Positions 32,291 to 46,639 of a stretch of 64,000 nt of DNA are shown here, in pieces. Under the pieces are notes generated by a model. It searched no databases. It worked only from the letters and a program-made list of their open reading frames with translations, and was not told where the DNA came from. Source of the DNA: Terfezia claveryi (Eukaryota > Ascomycota > Pezizomycetes > Pezizales > Pezizaceae); assembly GCA_015179025.1 (NCBI GenBank), contig WHUX01000236.1, forward strand, positions 1-64,000. Direction: 5' to 3'. The position numbers were made by a program, and so were the translations under genes. Position 1 is the first letter of the stretch, and each line of letters opens with the position of its first letter.

Positions 32291-34265
32291 TTAGCAAAAG
32301 TTTTTTTTACTTTATAACATGCTTGTAAGTATTGCAATATCAATTTGTCTTTTACATATTGTATGTATTACCAGTGCTTAGCTATGCAGATTCTTTTTAT
32401 ATATGTTACTAACTACATTATATATATATTTTTATTTTTCTTCATAAGTTAGTTTAATATCATTTCTAATACCACATTTTTATGCAATTTATTCCTAACA
32501 AGTTCTTTCCCTACATTATGTCTATTGTCTATACTCTTAAGTATTTTTGACTCTTGAAGTATATACTACTAATACCTCATCTACTAGAACTACTATAATT
32601 CTATTGGACTACTATAATCCTATTAGAGTACTATAATTTAGTTATTACTAACCAAATCCAGTCTATTACTGACTGAATCCAGTTACTAAATCTAGTCTAT
32701 CACTGACTGAATCTAGTTTATTACTGACTGAATCTAGTCTATGTTTATATTTATTACATACAGTTATTTTCTCTACTAAACTAGATAGTGCCTATACCTA
32801 GAGGAGCTCAAACCCAATACTATAAGAATTATTTTAATACTAGCTATAAGCTAATTATTAGATAGCAGAGGCTGGTCCTTAGATAGCAGGAACTAGTTCT
32901 CAAATAGTAGGAGCTAGTTTTAAAATAGTAGGAACTGGTTCTGAGACTACAAGAACTAGATTGGACATTAGAAAGCTTGCAAAAATAGGAGGTATATAGG
33001 TAACCTACTTTAAAAGTATAGCTACCTGGGACTTAGAGTTTTTTTCCTGTCATTACTGTAGAATATTAGTATACACTAATTTCTCTACTTATTTACACTA
33101 TTGTATAGAGGTTGTATACTTGCTTATTTTCTTACTTATTTTCTTACTTATTTGTATACTGAATTCTTAGCTGATTTGCTCACTCAATTCTAGGCTGATT
33201 TTTTCACTTGATTCTCAGCTGATTTGTTTACTCAATTCTAGACTGATTTACTTGCTCAATTCTAGGTTGATTTACTTTCTTGATTTTAGGCTGATTTGCT
33301 TACTTGATTCTAGGCTAATTTGCTTGCTTAATTTTAGGCTGCTTTGCTTACTCTATTCTAAGCTATTTTGCTCCCTATATTCTAGGCTAATTTCCTTGCC
33401 CAATTCTAACCTAATTTGCTTGCTTAATTCTAGGCTAATTTGCTTGCTAGATTTTAGGCTGATTTGAGTAGTAGATTCCAAGATTATTTGGATAGTAGAT
33501 TTTAGGCTGATTTGCATGGTTAGATATATAGGCTATTTGAATACTAATTTCTAGGGCTATTTGGATACTAACTTCTAAGCTATTTGGATACTAACTTCTA
33601 GACTAACTAGATACTAACTTCTAGAGCTATTTGTATACAGATATATGAGCTATTTGCATGCAGATTTCTAAGGCTATTTGTATATAAGTATATAGGCTAT
33701 TTATACACTGATTTCTAGGGTAATTTGTATAGTAGGATGTATAGGCTATTTGTATGGTAATTTTAAGAGTATAATTATAATTGTTTATTTAGCTAGATTT
33801 AGATATTATTATATAAATCAAGATATTTTTAGAAATATATAAAATATAGGTGTAAGAGTAAATAAGTGTAATATTAATAACAATAATAAGGAGAGAGTAT
33901 TGTACCTTCAGATAGTTATAGGTTATGAGCTTACAATTATAACATGAGGAAGGACTAGTCAGCCTTCTAAAGGTCATAAGTAATAGGCTCGCAATCATAA
34001 TATTGAGCTAAGTGAAAGAGTATTAGAAGTAGATATATAAAAAGAAAGATATTAAAAATAGGGTATATAATATCTAATTATATTTTATAAAAGTATGAGA
34101 TAAAATTAAATTATAAGTATTAATATTGTAAAAAGTATATTATATGAAAGAGATCTTATTGTAATATGGAGTTTTATAAATTGGTATTATATATACACTA
34201 TGTATACAATATAAACTAAAATCTTTCTAATATATTAACTATTTAATTTAGTTCTTATATTATTA
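32291..34265. other. 2-kb insert in the LINE, AT-rich with tandem repeats
   Basis: The LINE reverse transcriptase thumb is missing here and resumes at 34266, so this is an insertion of unknown type. It has short direct words such as ctgactgaatctagt (32660-32740) and ctagttctcaaatagtaggag (32870-32960), then the tandem array at 33160-33560. No coding motif is visible. Boundaries are approximate. Confidence 0.5.
33160..33740. repeat. Degenerate tandem array, about 20-25 bp units
   Basis: Successive units resemble ttctaggctgatttgcttac. They become looser after 33530, where the word becomes gctatttggatactaacttct. An apparent 71-codon Leu/Cys-rich frame at 33252-33467 is only the translation of this array. 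Confidence 0.8.
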
Positions 34266-35410
34266 TTAACAATAGAAAATATTGCTAGGTTGGAGTCTTC
34301 TTTAAATCATCTCTAAAACCCAAACTACATATCAAAAAAAGGAGTACTAAAGTATAGAAAACCCTCTACTGCCTAGTATCACTTTTTAAAAAACTCAAAC
34401 CTAAAATAGTATCCTAGCTAATTAAAGCAACAGTCATTCCTACACTTACTTTTAGTATTGAAATCTATACCAGAGCCTATATTAACAATGAAAAAAATAT
34501 TTTTCTTAAGATGTCTATTTATACTACCTCAAAGTTAGTAACTAGTCACTGATAGAAATTAGAAATTTATATGCTCTATACTAAAGTTAGTCTCTTTTCC
34601 TCAAATATATATATTAAGAAATATACAATCTCTAGAGCTGCCTGACTAATTGGTATTGCTCTTGACTACTCTCTTTTTTTCTTTCTCTCTTGAAACTATA
34701 TAAGATCTTATAACTTGAGTATACTAAAAAGAACAAACTATACTTCCTCCTAAACTACTAATATCAACTCTCTAAGACTAACTTACCTCTAATAAGATAG
34801 GGTCCTAAACTATATTGTCCCTCTTAATAAAGACAAATCCTCTCCCTTTAAACTACCAAAAGTAAGTATCAAGGCTTTCATTAATAAATTTATACTCAGT
34901 GACTTTGAAGGCTAGTTAAACTTGCCCTATACTTATCTACTATAGAACCTTACTACTACAGGACCTAAAGAACTCCTTTCTTACTAGTTGTATTACTAGA
35001 TCAGTATAGTCTACTTTAGATATAGCTAGTTTCTATAATACTTACAAAGAATTAGCTAATACTTTAGAAAATGCTTCTAATGCAACTTTCAAGGAGCTAA
35101 CTAACAACATATAATTACTAAGTGTTTGAAAATTTTCTCTCTTATACTTTACTCCTTTTCTTTCACTGAACTCATCTATAATAATAAGAACCTCTTTACT
35201 TTTATTAAAGTTATTACTTCTAATAATATTAGTCTTTGAAAAACAATCAAAGCTAGCCTTATCTCTCTTTGAAAAGGACAAGATGGCCTTCCCCACTATT
35301 TATATATCTAGTGTATTTGTTTTCTGCATTTTTAGGCTATAGCTATAAGGCTGTATACTACTTTTATATATAATAAAAATACAAAAAAAGATTTTAAAAA
35401 AAAAAAAAAA
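34266..35410 (+). pseudogene. Tad-like LINE relic, 3' part
   Basis: The frame resumes with a block typical of the RT thumb in LINEs (VGVFFKSSLKPKLHIKKRST, then IKATVIPTLTFSIEIYTRAY). It decays into AT-rich DNA that could have held an RNase H. An A run of 15 at about 35396-35410 is a plausible remnant of the poly(A) tail. Confidence 0.65.
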
Positions 35411-36279
35411 CTTATTTACTAGCTTTGTCTTTCTTATATTTAAGTATTCTATACAACTATTATCTATATTGCAGGTGATACTTAGACCTTTCTCATTTTT
35501 AGTATAGCTTAAACTACCTTATACCTCTTTAACTCTAGTTTTACCTAAGTCTTCTATATTCTTGACTTTCTATTACCTATAATATAGGTAATATTTAGAT
35601 TAGTTCTTAATATTAGTCTAGTTGATACTTAAACAGAATTCTACTCAATTGTCATATTGTTATTCCTTAGTTACCTCCTAGTTATTACTTTAATATATAT
35701 TGCTTATTACTTATAATATAGATAATACTTAGGCTAGTTTATAACTTATACTCTTTGTTACTTATGATATAGATAATACTTAAACTAGTCTATAACTTGT
35801 ACCTTTCTCTCTATCATCTATGATATAAGTAATACTAAGATCAATTTACAATACTTTATTATATTGACTTATAGTCTCTGCTAACTTATATATTTAATTT
35901 AGCTATGAGTTCAGTATCTTTTAGTAATAATATATTATAATATGCAACTCCTCTCACAAATTATAACAATAATAGCTAAAGAACATTAGTAACTGCTTTT
36001 TAAGCTATAACTTTAATACTTTTAGCTCTACTCTATATTCTTGTAAGTACTCTTACCTACTTCTTTACTACTATTTATTAAGCTTATAGAGCTAGTATAC
36101 AAACTATATATAGAGTTTCTATTATATTTAGTAAACCTACTATAAAAACTACTACCTTAACTAAGTGTTATGAGCTATATTATAACTAAGGTTATTAGTA
36201 TAGCCAGCCTTTTCATTACTAACTAGTCTTCTTAACCCTCTTAGACTTTTAAAATTTATTATAGCTCAGGTAAGGAACC
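35411..36279. other. AT-rich relic, no gene
   Basis: TpA-rich DNA with a recurring word like acttataatataggtaatact (35570-35850, at least four degenerate copies). No protein motif could be read. Confidence 0.45.
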
Positions 36280-36882
36280 TGTTGTGGTATATATTCTATG
36301 TGTTCTAATATCATTATTCTTTCCTATTTTGGTATATATCTTACTACTATATTATTATATATTTCTTTATTATAATATCTTCTTTTACTTTTTTCTATCT
36401 AGTTCTATTATAAGTATCTATATTATGTCTTATATACAGCTTACTCTATACTGTCACTCTGATATGCTTATATATCTATGCTTGTTATTTCTATACTATC
36501 TTACTATGACCTCTTTTATATAGTATACTACCTTCTAGTATATTATCCTTTATTATATTTATTTCTTTAGTTATTAGATCTTAGAGGAGTATAAATAGGC
36601 CACTAGATTCCCTCTAGAATCTACATACAAGAACTAAGTAAGTATCTACTAGCAAGTTTATATACCAATTAAATTAAGTTTATATAGCTTAAATAGTACA
36701 AATTTATATAAGATAAATTATACTAAATAATTACTATTCTCTAGTAGAATATCTTATATAGTAATCGATCTATTCTTCTGAGGTTTTATCTCAGTACAAC
36801 CGAAATATATAAATGTCTATGCCTATGAATATAGATTATATATATAGTACCAAATAAATACTGTCTAGTACTATTTATTACA
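36280..36882 (+). repeat. 5' LTR of destroyed family A element
   Basis: The second half, from gacctcttttatatagtatac to tatttattaca, aligns well with 44740-45125 and with the inverted copies at 59072 and 59998. The first half is poorly alignable, so the start is approximate. Confidence 0.65.
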
Positions 36883-37679
36883 TTTTTTTTAACTTACTTA
36901 CTTAATCTTTACTCTTAAATCTAAAGCTTAATTAACCTTCAAATACTTTTATTATACTCATGCAAGTATATACAATTCAATATATATATATATATAAAAA
37001 CAATATTATTATTCAACTAGCTAGCTAATAAAATAATTTAATAATGAGATATCACACTCTCAAGTATAGTATATTAATAAAAGACTTAGAAGCAAGCTAA
37101 GTAGAGCTCTAATAGGCTATGGTACCCTATATTAAATAATCTTACCCTTATTTACAATACTTTTTTCAATAAGATTAACAAATAATTTTGTACTTCTAGT
37201 AACCACCATTATATCTATACCTGTAGTACTAGTATATTATAGAAAAACTAGCCCTCTAAGTCCTAGAAGTAATTAGTCTAAACAACCAAGTATCACTATT
37301 CTAAAGCTCAAATCTCACTACCTCCACTATAGCCATTTCCTTCAGAAAAGAATTATCTCTATCAAAATTTTTCTTGAGCTTAGATATTTTTACCAATATC
37401 TTTATGCTACTAATATCTATCTTAATATACTAATCAGAAAAAGTAATACTCTTACTAGAAGAACTAGAACTAGATTCTAGACTAGTAGACAAAGATAAAC
37501 TAGGACCATAAGAAATATTAGGATCCTAACATCTAGTCTTACTAACTGAGTAAGTCATTAAGTTAATCAAACTATTAGTTGAATAAAAATCAAAAATATT
37601 ATCAGCTACTATACCATTAGTACAGTAAGGTACTAAAGAAGAAAAGTAACTCAATGATTATATCATATAACTACCTATA

Positions 37680-40600
37680 TTTTATTGTAAACAAATAATA
37701 AAATTAAATATTAATGGCATCTATACTTAGTAAGAAGACTAAGAGGTTGAGGCAGTTAACTATATTATCTAAAAATATTAAGAAAATAGTATATCAAACT
37801 TCTAGAAAGACTAAATTTATAGTTTCTAATATTAAGGAGAAATAAAGCTATCTATAGATATAGAAATAGGAGAAGTCAGCAGAGTGGGAACTAAACTATA
37901 TTTTAGTATAGTATTATCTCTTATATTAGAAGAATTTTAAAATAGATATCTCTCAATAGTTGAGGAAATTTTTAAATATACTCACTTAATAGGATATGCC
38001 TAATAATATTATCCTAAAGATACTTGACTTTTAATGAAAGCTATAGTAAAATACTATTTGTAGCTAACACTATACCTATTTAAAGAAAAAGACTTAGAAA
38101 TGAATGTATTTTTAAGTAAGAAATTAAAGAAACCTATTGTTCTTCTTTTAAGAAAACCGAATTAGGTAATAGTAAACTAAAAAGAAATAATAGCATTTAT
38201 GATAAGTAGTACTTATATAGAAGAATTAGTATATACTTTAGAAGATTTTTTCAATCCTAGCAATAAGCTTCTAGAATTGTTTCTGAGAATACTAAAGAAT
38301 CAATTAAAAGGCAAAGGTTAAGTACTTAAGACACTTGAAAGAAGGACTGGGTCAGCTAAAGAACTAGATAATAAAGACTAACTACTAAAAGATATAAAAT
38401 TACTAGAAGATAATGATAATCTTAATATAGGACTAGACCAATAAAAATAGAAACTCTAAAGAGGAGGACATAATTCTGATAATAGTAGAGATAATAGCTT
38501 GGACTTTAATAAAGTATTATTAGTTGTAAGTTAACCTTTAATAAAAAATGCCAAATGAGGAAAATTAATTAAATACCAGTAATAGAAATTTACCATAGAA
38601 ATAGTTACCATAGGTAACTATAAAGTAACAAATATTTTGAAAGAAATAAAGATTGATCTACTAGAAAAAATAAGAGAAGAAGACAAAACATAGCAAGACT
38701 TATAGTATTTTAACTTTTAGGTTATAGTAATATAATATTAGTTGCTTATGAAAAAAATAAATTTAGAAAGTACTTCAACTTTAGAAATTAATAGATTCAG
38801 AACAAAAGAAAGCGTACTTACTACTTATAATTAATTCCTAAGAGAAAAAAGAAAGAATATATAAATTCTTTAGCTTTATACTAGTACTAAAAGATTTTTT
38901 ATTCTCTTTACTAGTAAGGATCTTTTGTAGAAATGATAGGAGATAGCTATACCATATAAAAATAGATATTACATGGGAATTAAATAGTTTACCAACTAGC
39001 TTACTAAAATATATATCAAATTAATTAATAAAAATAGTAAACAATCAATATTATAGGAAGTAAAAAGAAGAAAGTTTTTTAATTACCTACTACTATATAT
39101 ATTAGTAACATTAATTCCTTTAATTAAAGAAGAATAGTTATATGATTAGCTTATATATTAAGTAGAGTTATATAAAGCTTCAAAAAAAGATATTGCCCCA
39201 CTACTCATACTAAATACATTCTGATAACAATATTCTTAGAATAAAAATTGGAATTATAGTCTATGCAAGGACCAGAATCAATGACAAAAAATAGGATTTA
39301 ATCCTAGCAGCAATCTCAATACTAAACTTAATATAGAAAAATAGAAGAACTCAGATTGGGACACTATCATAAAAAAATTAAATTACAAGATAAAGATGTA
39401 ATTAATTAAAGATAAGAAATATCTATAGTATGGGAATTTTAGATACTCTTATAAAGATTATAGGAAGCAACAAAATAAGGTACTCATATATATAGCTGTA
39501 TAAGACTTAGCTATTCTAATAGCTATTAAGAATAAAAACAATAAAAATAAAATTAAGGAATAAGTTTTATCAAGACAAGTACTAGATTTTAGTAAGGTAT
39601 TTATTAAAGCTAACAAACACTCTATACTAGCTTTAATTGATCTCCAAATAAAGGGAAAAGACTTAATTAATTTTCAATTTATATACCTAAACAAGATACC
39701 AACTAAAAGTATTAAGAATAAATTATTAAATACAGTAATTAAAGGCTCAAAAGGAATAATAAACAAAGCTTATACTATCAAATTAGACTAGATAGGTTAT
39801 GTAGAAGAATGAATATTCTATATAGCTCATTTGACTGGATAGGATATAATACTAGTGGAACTTGCTCTCAGCAAAGTATGAGTAATAATTTTTGCTTAAC
39901 AGAAACTAGTTACTATTTAACTAGAAATTTTTCTTCAATTCTAGCTAAGTATATAGAAGAGATCTAGAACTATAGTAAATGGTATAAGGTCAATATATAT
40001 TCAAATCAGGTATAAATTAGTTACCGATTATAGTGAACTAGATAATTAGGAAAATATTTGTAATACAGAAGATACTAATCTAGAAAGAAAACTTGTAACA
40101 GCTATTTCTACAATACAGAAACAATTTAACTCTGTAATAGAGTTTTCCTTATTATTTTTAAAGATAATTCTAAGGGAATTACAGTTACTAAGAAAAATTA
40201 ATTACTCTATCAAACCCAAAGCCAAAGCTACTTAGCTACCGAAATGGCAACCTTAAGGATATTGATTTAGACAATAAATCTATAATAAATTAGTCAAAGA
40301 AGAAGAATTAGATTATATATATAGAGTAAGAAATAATATAAATGCTATAGTCATGTTCACTATCTATAAATAAGATAAACTAAAACAAGTTAGATACATC
40401 AAAAACTATTGAGAATACAATTTAGCCATTAAACTAAACCATACCCTATTGTCAGATATTAATAAAGCAATTGAACTAGTAGTAGAGAATCCTATTTAGA
40501 CTAAACTCAACTTAGCCAATAGATTTTTTAATATTAGAAATAATAAAGAATTAGAGCAATACTCTACTTTCTATACTATGTAGGATATTTTAGAAGTAGA

Positions 40601-43600
40601 GTTATGCTACAAAGGGATTGTAATGTACTAGCTACTATGATTTATATTATATATAAAATTTTTAAAAATATAGTCTATAAAAGTTTAATCATCAATATTG
40701 ATAATATTATTTTTTTTTCCAAAACATATAAAGAACATATAGAATTATTAAAGAAAGTACTTTAACATTTATAGGATAAGAAATTCTATCTTAAAAAAAG
40801 CAAATGCTAGTTCTTTACTCTAAGATTGGAAATCTTAAGACATGTTTTGATATCAGATAGATTATATATAGATCCAAAGAAAAAGACTATTATATTAATA
40901 TTTCTAACTCTTACTCAAAAAAAGGATCTTAGGAGATTCTTTAGAATTGTTAATTATCTCAGCAGATTTATTCTTGACTTAGCATCATATATAAGTACTC
41001 TATCAGAACTACAATGAAAAATAAAAAAATAGGAATGGACAGATACTCATAATATAGCATTTAAAAAACTTAAGAAACTTATAAATTCTCTAGATATTTT
41101 AAAATCCTAGAATAATAAATCTACTAAACCTAAATATTTAGTCTATGATACTAGTAATATAGGACTAGGATTAAAGGTAGGTCAAGAACTATTAATATAT
41201 ATTAGACTATTATGCTTTTACTTAAGAAAATTTAATCTACTACAACTCAATTATCCTACCTTTTAAAAGGAATTATTAGTAATTATTAACTCATTAAAAT
41301 TTTTTAAAGCATAATTAAGAGGTTATAAGTTTACTATCCTTACTAACTAGAAACCATTAGTAACCTTTTATACTCAAATATCTATAAGTTAGAAATTGAA
41401 ATGATACTAAGATTATCTAATAGAATTTGATATAGATATATAGTATACTATAGAAAAAGAAAATTTGATAGTAGATACTTTATTAAGAAAGTATAAATAC
41501 TTGAACACCTCTACTATTAAGGCTAATTATATTTCTAATAACATTAATCCTTCTAACTATACCTATAACCATAATATTTCTACCAATATCTTAAGAACTT
41601 TCTACTTACCAAAAACCTCTACTTAGAACAAAATAGTTTCTTATAGAGCTATAAACTTTAAGTATATTAACTACAACTTCAATAAATATTATAGAAGAGC
41701 TAAAGAACTTAGATACCATATCTTTTATCTATACTTTAAGGGTATCCAGGATAAAGAAAGTGAATATAATATTACTATAGAAGAAAAGTCTTTAAATAAT
41801 AAGATTTTATCTACTATTCTAAAAGAGGTTTTTAGCAAGTATAATTATGTACCTACTATAAATAAGAATAAACCTTTAACAGTTCTTAGATTGAAATATA
41901 GGCTTCTTCCTTCTAAAGTTGCTTAACAAAATACAATTGCTTCTAAAGAAGTAAAGGAAATTGCTATTAATCTAGCTTATAGCAACTAGTAATACTATAA
42001 AAGGATATATTGGCCCTTTTGTTGAAACTTTTACTATTCTACTTATAGCAGTTTCTATGCTATAAACAACTATATATTTACTATTAAAATATGTTTAATC
42101 TACAACTAATATATATATAGTAGTATGAATTGTAACTTGTCAGTATCAGTTATTAAGAAGGAGAAAGAATTCCTTAAGACTTATATTGTATATTTCATAT
42201 TTGCAAATAACTTTTATGAGGAACTAGTACTAGTACAACTAATACTAGCATATCTACTTCTTTAAGCTTTCTCTCGTAAAGAATTTATTTATGAAATCAA
42301 GAAATAAATAAAGAGACGAAATATCAACAAGCTAATATATTCCTCTCTCTACTCAAATATCCTATTCAGTAACCCTACTGAACTAATAAGTATTTAACAA
42401 ATAGAATAAGAGATCAAAGATACTTCTGTCACCTCTCAATAACTATGAAATATACCTCAAAAACTAGCTACAACTGCTAGTAGTAGTGATACAATTTCAA
42501 TTAAAACTACTACCATTATTACTTATTCCTAAAAGCAAGTAACTATTAATAAAGACTTAGTACCCTCCTTTATTCAAATACCAAGACTCCTAGATAGTAT
42601 TATAGCTTTTATAAGTACATAAAACATAATAGTTCTATATATAAGAAGAAGAAACCTACCATCAATAACTTTAACTAAAGGATTGAACCGACCCTTAATA
42701 AGCTTATTGAATAGAAATACATTAGCAATAGATAGAAAGATAATAAAGACTACTTCATCATATAATGACTAGAGTAAGATATAGGTATAAAAGCCATATA
42801 TAAATTATATATAATAGTACATCCTATCTGAAAGAATTATTATGATTCTTTTATAAATAGTAAGGATCATAAAAGAAAAATCAGACTTTTATATATTAAA
42901 GACTGATAAAGACAATAGAGATTAGTATTACTCTTTATCTTTAATATTAAAGGTAAGAACTATCTTGAATTAGTTATTAAAGATATATATAAAGCAACTA
43001 TTTATAGTAGCATTAAAAAAACAATAAAATATCTTACTAACTAATATAATTGCCAGTCTTTTACAGAACCAATTAAAGACTATATCAAAAATTATAATAC
43101 TTATTAATGAACAAAGTATTTCAATAAGATACTACTTAGACTCGTAACTCCATTATATATATTAAGTAAGCTATAAACAAATATATCAATAGATTTTCTT
43201 ATGTTAGTATCTGTTTTTACTAAGAATTTAATTTTGTACCTAAATATTCCTATTGAAAAAGATTATATAGTTTGTATTTCATAACTTTGGACAATTGTTG
43301 ATAGACAATCAGAATTTAAATTTCTTATTCCTATCTTAAATAATTTTACAATATAATAATATATTGCTACTTTTAATATTTATATAGTTCTAACTATAGA
43401 ATACCCTTTTTGTATTGTTTTTAATTAAGACATTTTTTTTATATTAATATATTTTTAAGATTGGGCTAGAAATAAAGGAATCAAGTTGAAGCCATCTATT
43501 AGATATTATCTACATATAGATAAATAATCAGAAATTGTAAATAAAGAAATTCTGCAAGTAGTAAAAGCCTATAAAATTAAAGGATTTAATTAACTATAAT

Positions 43601-44300
43601 AACTATTAAAAATACAGTTAAAATATAACTCTAGGTATAATACTACGAAATAGAATAACCTCTATTCTATACTATTTGGATTTAATACATATCTTGGTAT
43701 ATTAATACTTCAATATTCTATTAATATATATATACTAGCAAACAAATATTATAAAGTAATATCTAAAAACCTATATAATGCTAAAAAGACTAAGTATTTT
43801 AAATGAACAAATAACTATCCTATACAACCAAATTTTAGTTAGACAACAAGTTATACTTTCTTCAAAAAATATCAACTTATTAAATATTTTATCTAAACTC
43901 AAACTAAGATAGCTAGACCTAGTTGATATTATCTCTAGTAATTAGAAATACAATAATTATAGCTTAGACTTTTTTAGTTAACTTGACCTTAACTTCATAT
44001 ATAATCTTTTTTATATTAACAAACTCAAACCCTATCATAAAAACAATCCTACTTAGTTCCTTCATAAACAAACTTAAGAACTAGGACCAATTTAGGATAA
44101 TTATTATAAAGTTGAAAAGGTATTAGAATTCAAAATAGCTTCTTGAACTAGAAAAAGACAATATAATATTATATAGTTAGAATACTCTTCTATATATAAT
44201 TCCTGAGTAAATACTAAGGATATTTTTACTAAAATTCTTCTAGACTTCTGAATGACTAGAAGTTTAAAATATATATTTAAGAAATAATCAACAATAAGAG
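37680..44300 (+). pseudogene. Family A gag-pol relic
   Basis: Recognisable blocks are a protease-like ALIDLQIKGKDLINF (39625) and an RT box IINIDNIIFFSKTYKEHIE (40680), where the expected IDD is IDN. The RT thumb follows (RRFFRIVNYLSRFILDLASY, 40930), then RNase H (VYDTSNIGLGL, 41150; FTILTN and KPLVTF, 41330). The C-terminal chromodomain (YYKVEKVLEF..., 44100-44280) aligns residue by residue with the relatively intact copy at 60830-61080. The comparison shows changes at CpG, CpC and CpA sites, so the mutator was not strictly CpA-specific. The gag portion is not readable. Confidence 0.75.
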
Positions 44301-44498
44301 AAAAACAAAGACCATAAACTAGAGATAAGACCTGAGCTTTTATCTAATAAGAATAAGAAAAAGTCATAAGTCAAAGAAACACTAAGGATATTTATATTAA
44401 TACTAATATATTAATAATGTATTAAATTTTAGGATGTATAGAAACCAATTTAGTAGAATAAGAGAAGTAAAAATAGGAAATCTTTCTATATAGAGAAA

Positions 44499-45125
44499 TA
44501 TAATGAAGAATATGATTTTATTGTTTATATAATTATTTATATACTTTTGTATTTTCTATATTACTATTATATTATATAATTAAGCCTTTTGGTTAAAAGA
44601 CTAGCCTTTTACTATTTCCTACTACTTTATAAGTATCTTTAGCATACAAAAATTACTATAGAAAATTCTATAGAACTTGCCATATGAGCATACTCTTATT
44701 ATAGCTACATGACTATTGTTTTAAGCAATATGACCATTATTATAGCTATATAACCTCTTTTATATAGTATACTACCTCCTGATATACTACTCTTTATTAT
44801 ATTTATTTACTTAGTTGTCAGATCTCAGAGAAGTATAAATAGGATACTAGATTCTCTTTGGAATTTAAATACAAAAACTAAGCAAGTATCTACTGGCAAG
44901 CCTATATACTATTCAGATTAAGATTATATAGCTTAATAGTATAACTTCATATAAGATAAATTATACTAGTTAATTACTATTTTCTAGCAGAATGTCCTAT
45001 ATAGTAATTTCCCTACCTTTTTATGATTTTATCTCAGTAGAACTAAAATACACAAATATCTATGCTATAGATATAGATTGTATAAATAGTATTAAATAAA
45101 TACTATCTAGTACTATTCATTACCA
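44499..45125 (+). repeat. 3' LTR of destroyed family A element
   Basis: It starts tataatgaagaatatg, corresponding to TGTAATGGAGAACG in the preserved LTR, and ends cattacc for CATTACA. All differences named here but the final base are G-to-A or C-to-T. Confidence 0.8.
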
Positions 45126-46065
45126 TTTATTATATCAATAATATTCTAGTACTTGCTTTAAACTATAAATTAACTTCTTCAGAAGATAAACCTTTTTTTT
45201 AATCTTTAACCTTTTAGGAAATATTATATATATTTGTTTGTAAAGAGTACTATATAAAAACATAGTTTTAATATTTAACTATATAATTTCTAGTACTTAT
45301 ACTAATACAAATTTTACAACTAGTATAAAAGTCTTTTTAAAGTTAAGATCTACTTACTACTTATATTTTTTAACAACTAGTTTTGTTTTATATTAAAGAG
45401 TTCTATTAGTATTGGTCTTAAACTTAAATACTTACTTATTTTTAAAGAGTTTTTTATTAACCAAAATCTTAATTTAATCTTTTATAACTTAAATATAATT
45501 CTCAAGTAATAAATTCTATTTTTTCTTGATAGCTTACTACAAATAAATAAAATTCTTACTAGATATAGCCTCTTTATATATTGAAGGCTCTAATAGTGAA
45601 CTTTTTTTACTATATCTATTGACCAATACTTATATTTTTAGTAATATAGTAGTAGAACTTAATTGTATTGGTATAGTAATATTATCTACAATAGATCTAA
45701 AATCTATAGAATTATTTACTACCTTAGACTAAGAGTTACTTATATTTAGTTTACTAAATATATTTTTATCAAAAATATAATTAGTTGTAATTGTCTGTCT
45801 TTAAGTTTTAAGATCTTAAACTCTCTAGATATTCTTTACTTCTATAATATATCTAAGTATAATATGATATTTTATCTTACTCTTAAACTTAGTTTACTTC
45901 TTATTAGATACATATATCCAAATATTATATTTAAAAGGTCTAATATAATCTAATATTAGATAAGATCTATAAAATTAATTATAAAATATATAATATCAAT
46001 ATTTCTTATCTTTAAATATAGATACTATTGAAAATCTATTCTATAAATATACTATAGTATTTCTA

Positions 46066-46345
46066 TTATAGTATAAAGTAGATAGAGGTAAGGATATATG
46101 AATTATTATGGAACATATAATATATTATGATTTAGTAGATTAGAAGCCTGATAAATTTCCCCTTCTATATATACATATATATCCTATATCTAGCTTTTAG
46201 CTTTCTAAGCAATATTCTAAGTTTAAGTTGCACTAGTAGTTAGACTTGAGCTATGTGATTTTGCTTTTATATACTAATAATCTTCTAAATACTTATATTT
46301 TAATAATATTGCCTTAATTATCTAATTCACCTCTAACATTATATT
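46066..46345 (+). repeat. Direct repeat pair, left (possible LTR)
   Basis: This block, around gtaaggatatatgaattatta and ctatatctagcttttag, recurs at 48547-48845 in the same orientation, 2.5 kb away. It could be the LTR of a small decayed element or two copies of a dispersed repeat. Confidence 0.6.
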
Positions 46346-46639
46346 ACTCCTAACTCTCAAAACTAGTAATATTGCTCTATTTGTCTCTTTTATCTCTTAA
46401 CTGTCAAAACTCCTTCTAGAGCACTTTAGAAGCAATATTACTTTACTTATATAGAGTCTAATTAGCCCTACTTATTTATACTCTATCAAACAACCTCTAA
46501 ATCAATACAATATAGCTAAAGAAATATCATTAGATTATTTAGCTATATGAGTGATATCAAAAATAATTATTTTCTTCTTCTATATACTTATTGGCTTATT
46601 CTAAATGACCTACTAATTCTATATTAAGATCTCTAAAAC

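Larger units (their letters stand above)
36280..45125 (+). mobile_element. Ty3/gypsy family A, full-length but destroyed by transitions
   Basis: Related LTRs lie at about 36280-36882 and 44499-45125. They match the better-preserved LTRs at 59072-60666 read on the minus strand (agatctcagaggagtataaatagg and cctcagtagaacc-type blocks). The interior holds gypsy pol motifs in order. Almost every Trp, Gln and Arg codon has become a stop, and CpG is nearly absent. The start of the 5' LTR is uncertain because its first half aligns poorly. Confidence 0.85.

Noticed and set aside
33252..33467. A 71-codon Leu/Cys-rich open frame
   Set aside because: It is the translation of the degenerate tandem array. 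There is no conserved start or composition of a real gene.
36284..36523. A 79-codon hydrophobic frame that looks like a membrane protein
   Set aside because: It lies in the decayed LTR of family A. T-rich DNA gives Leu/Ile/Tyr/Phe-rich frames by chance.
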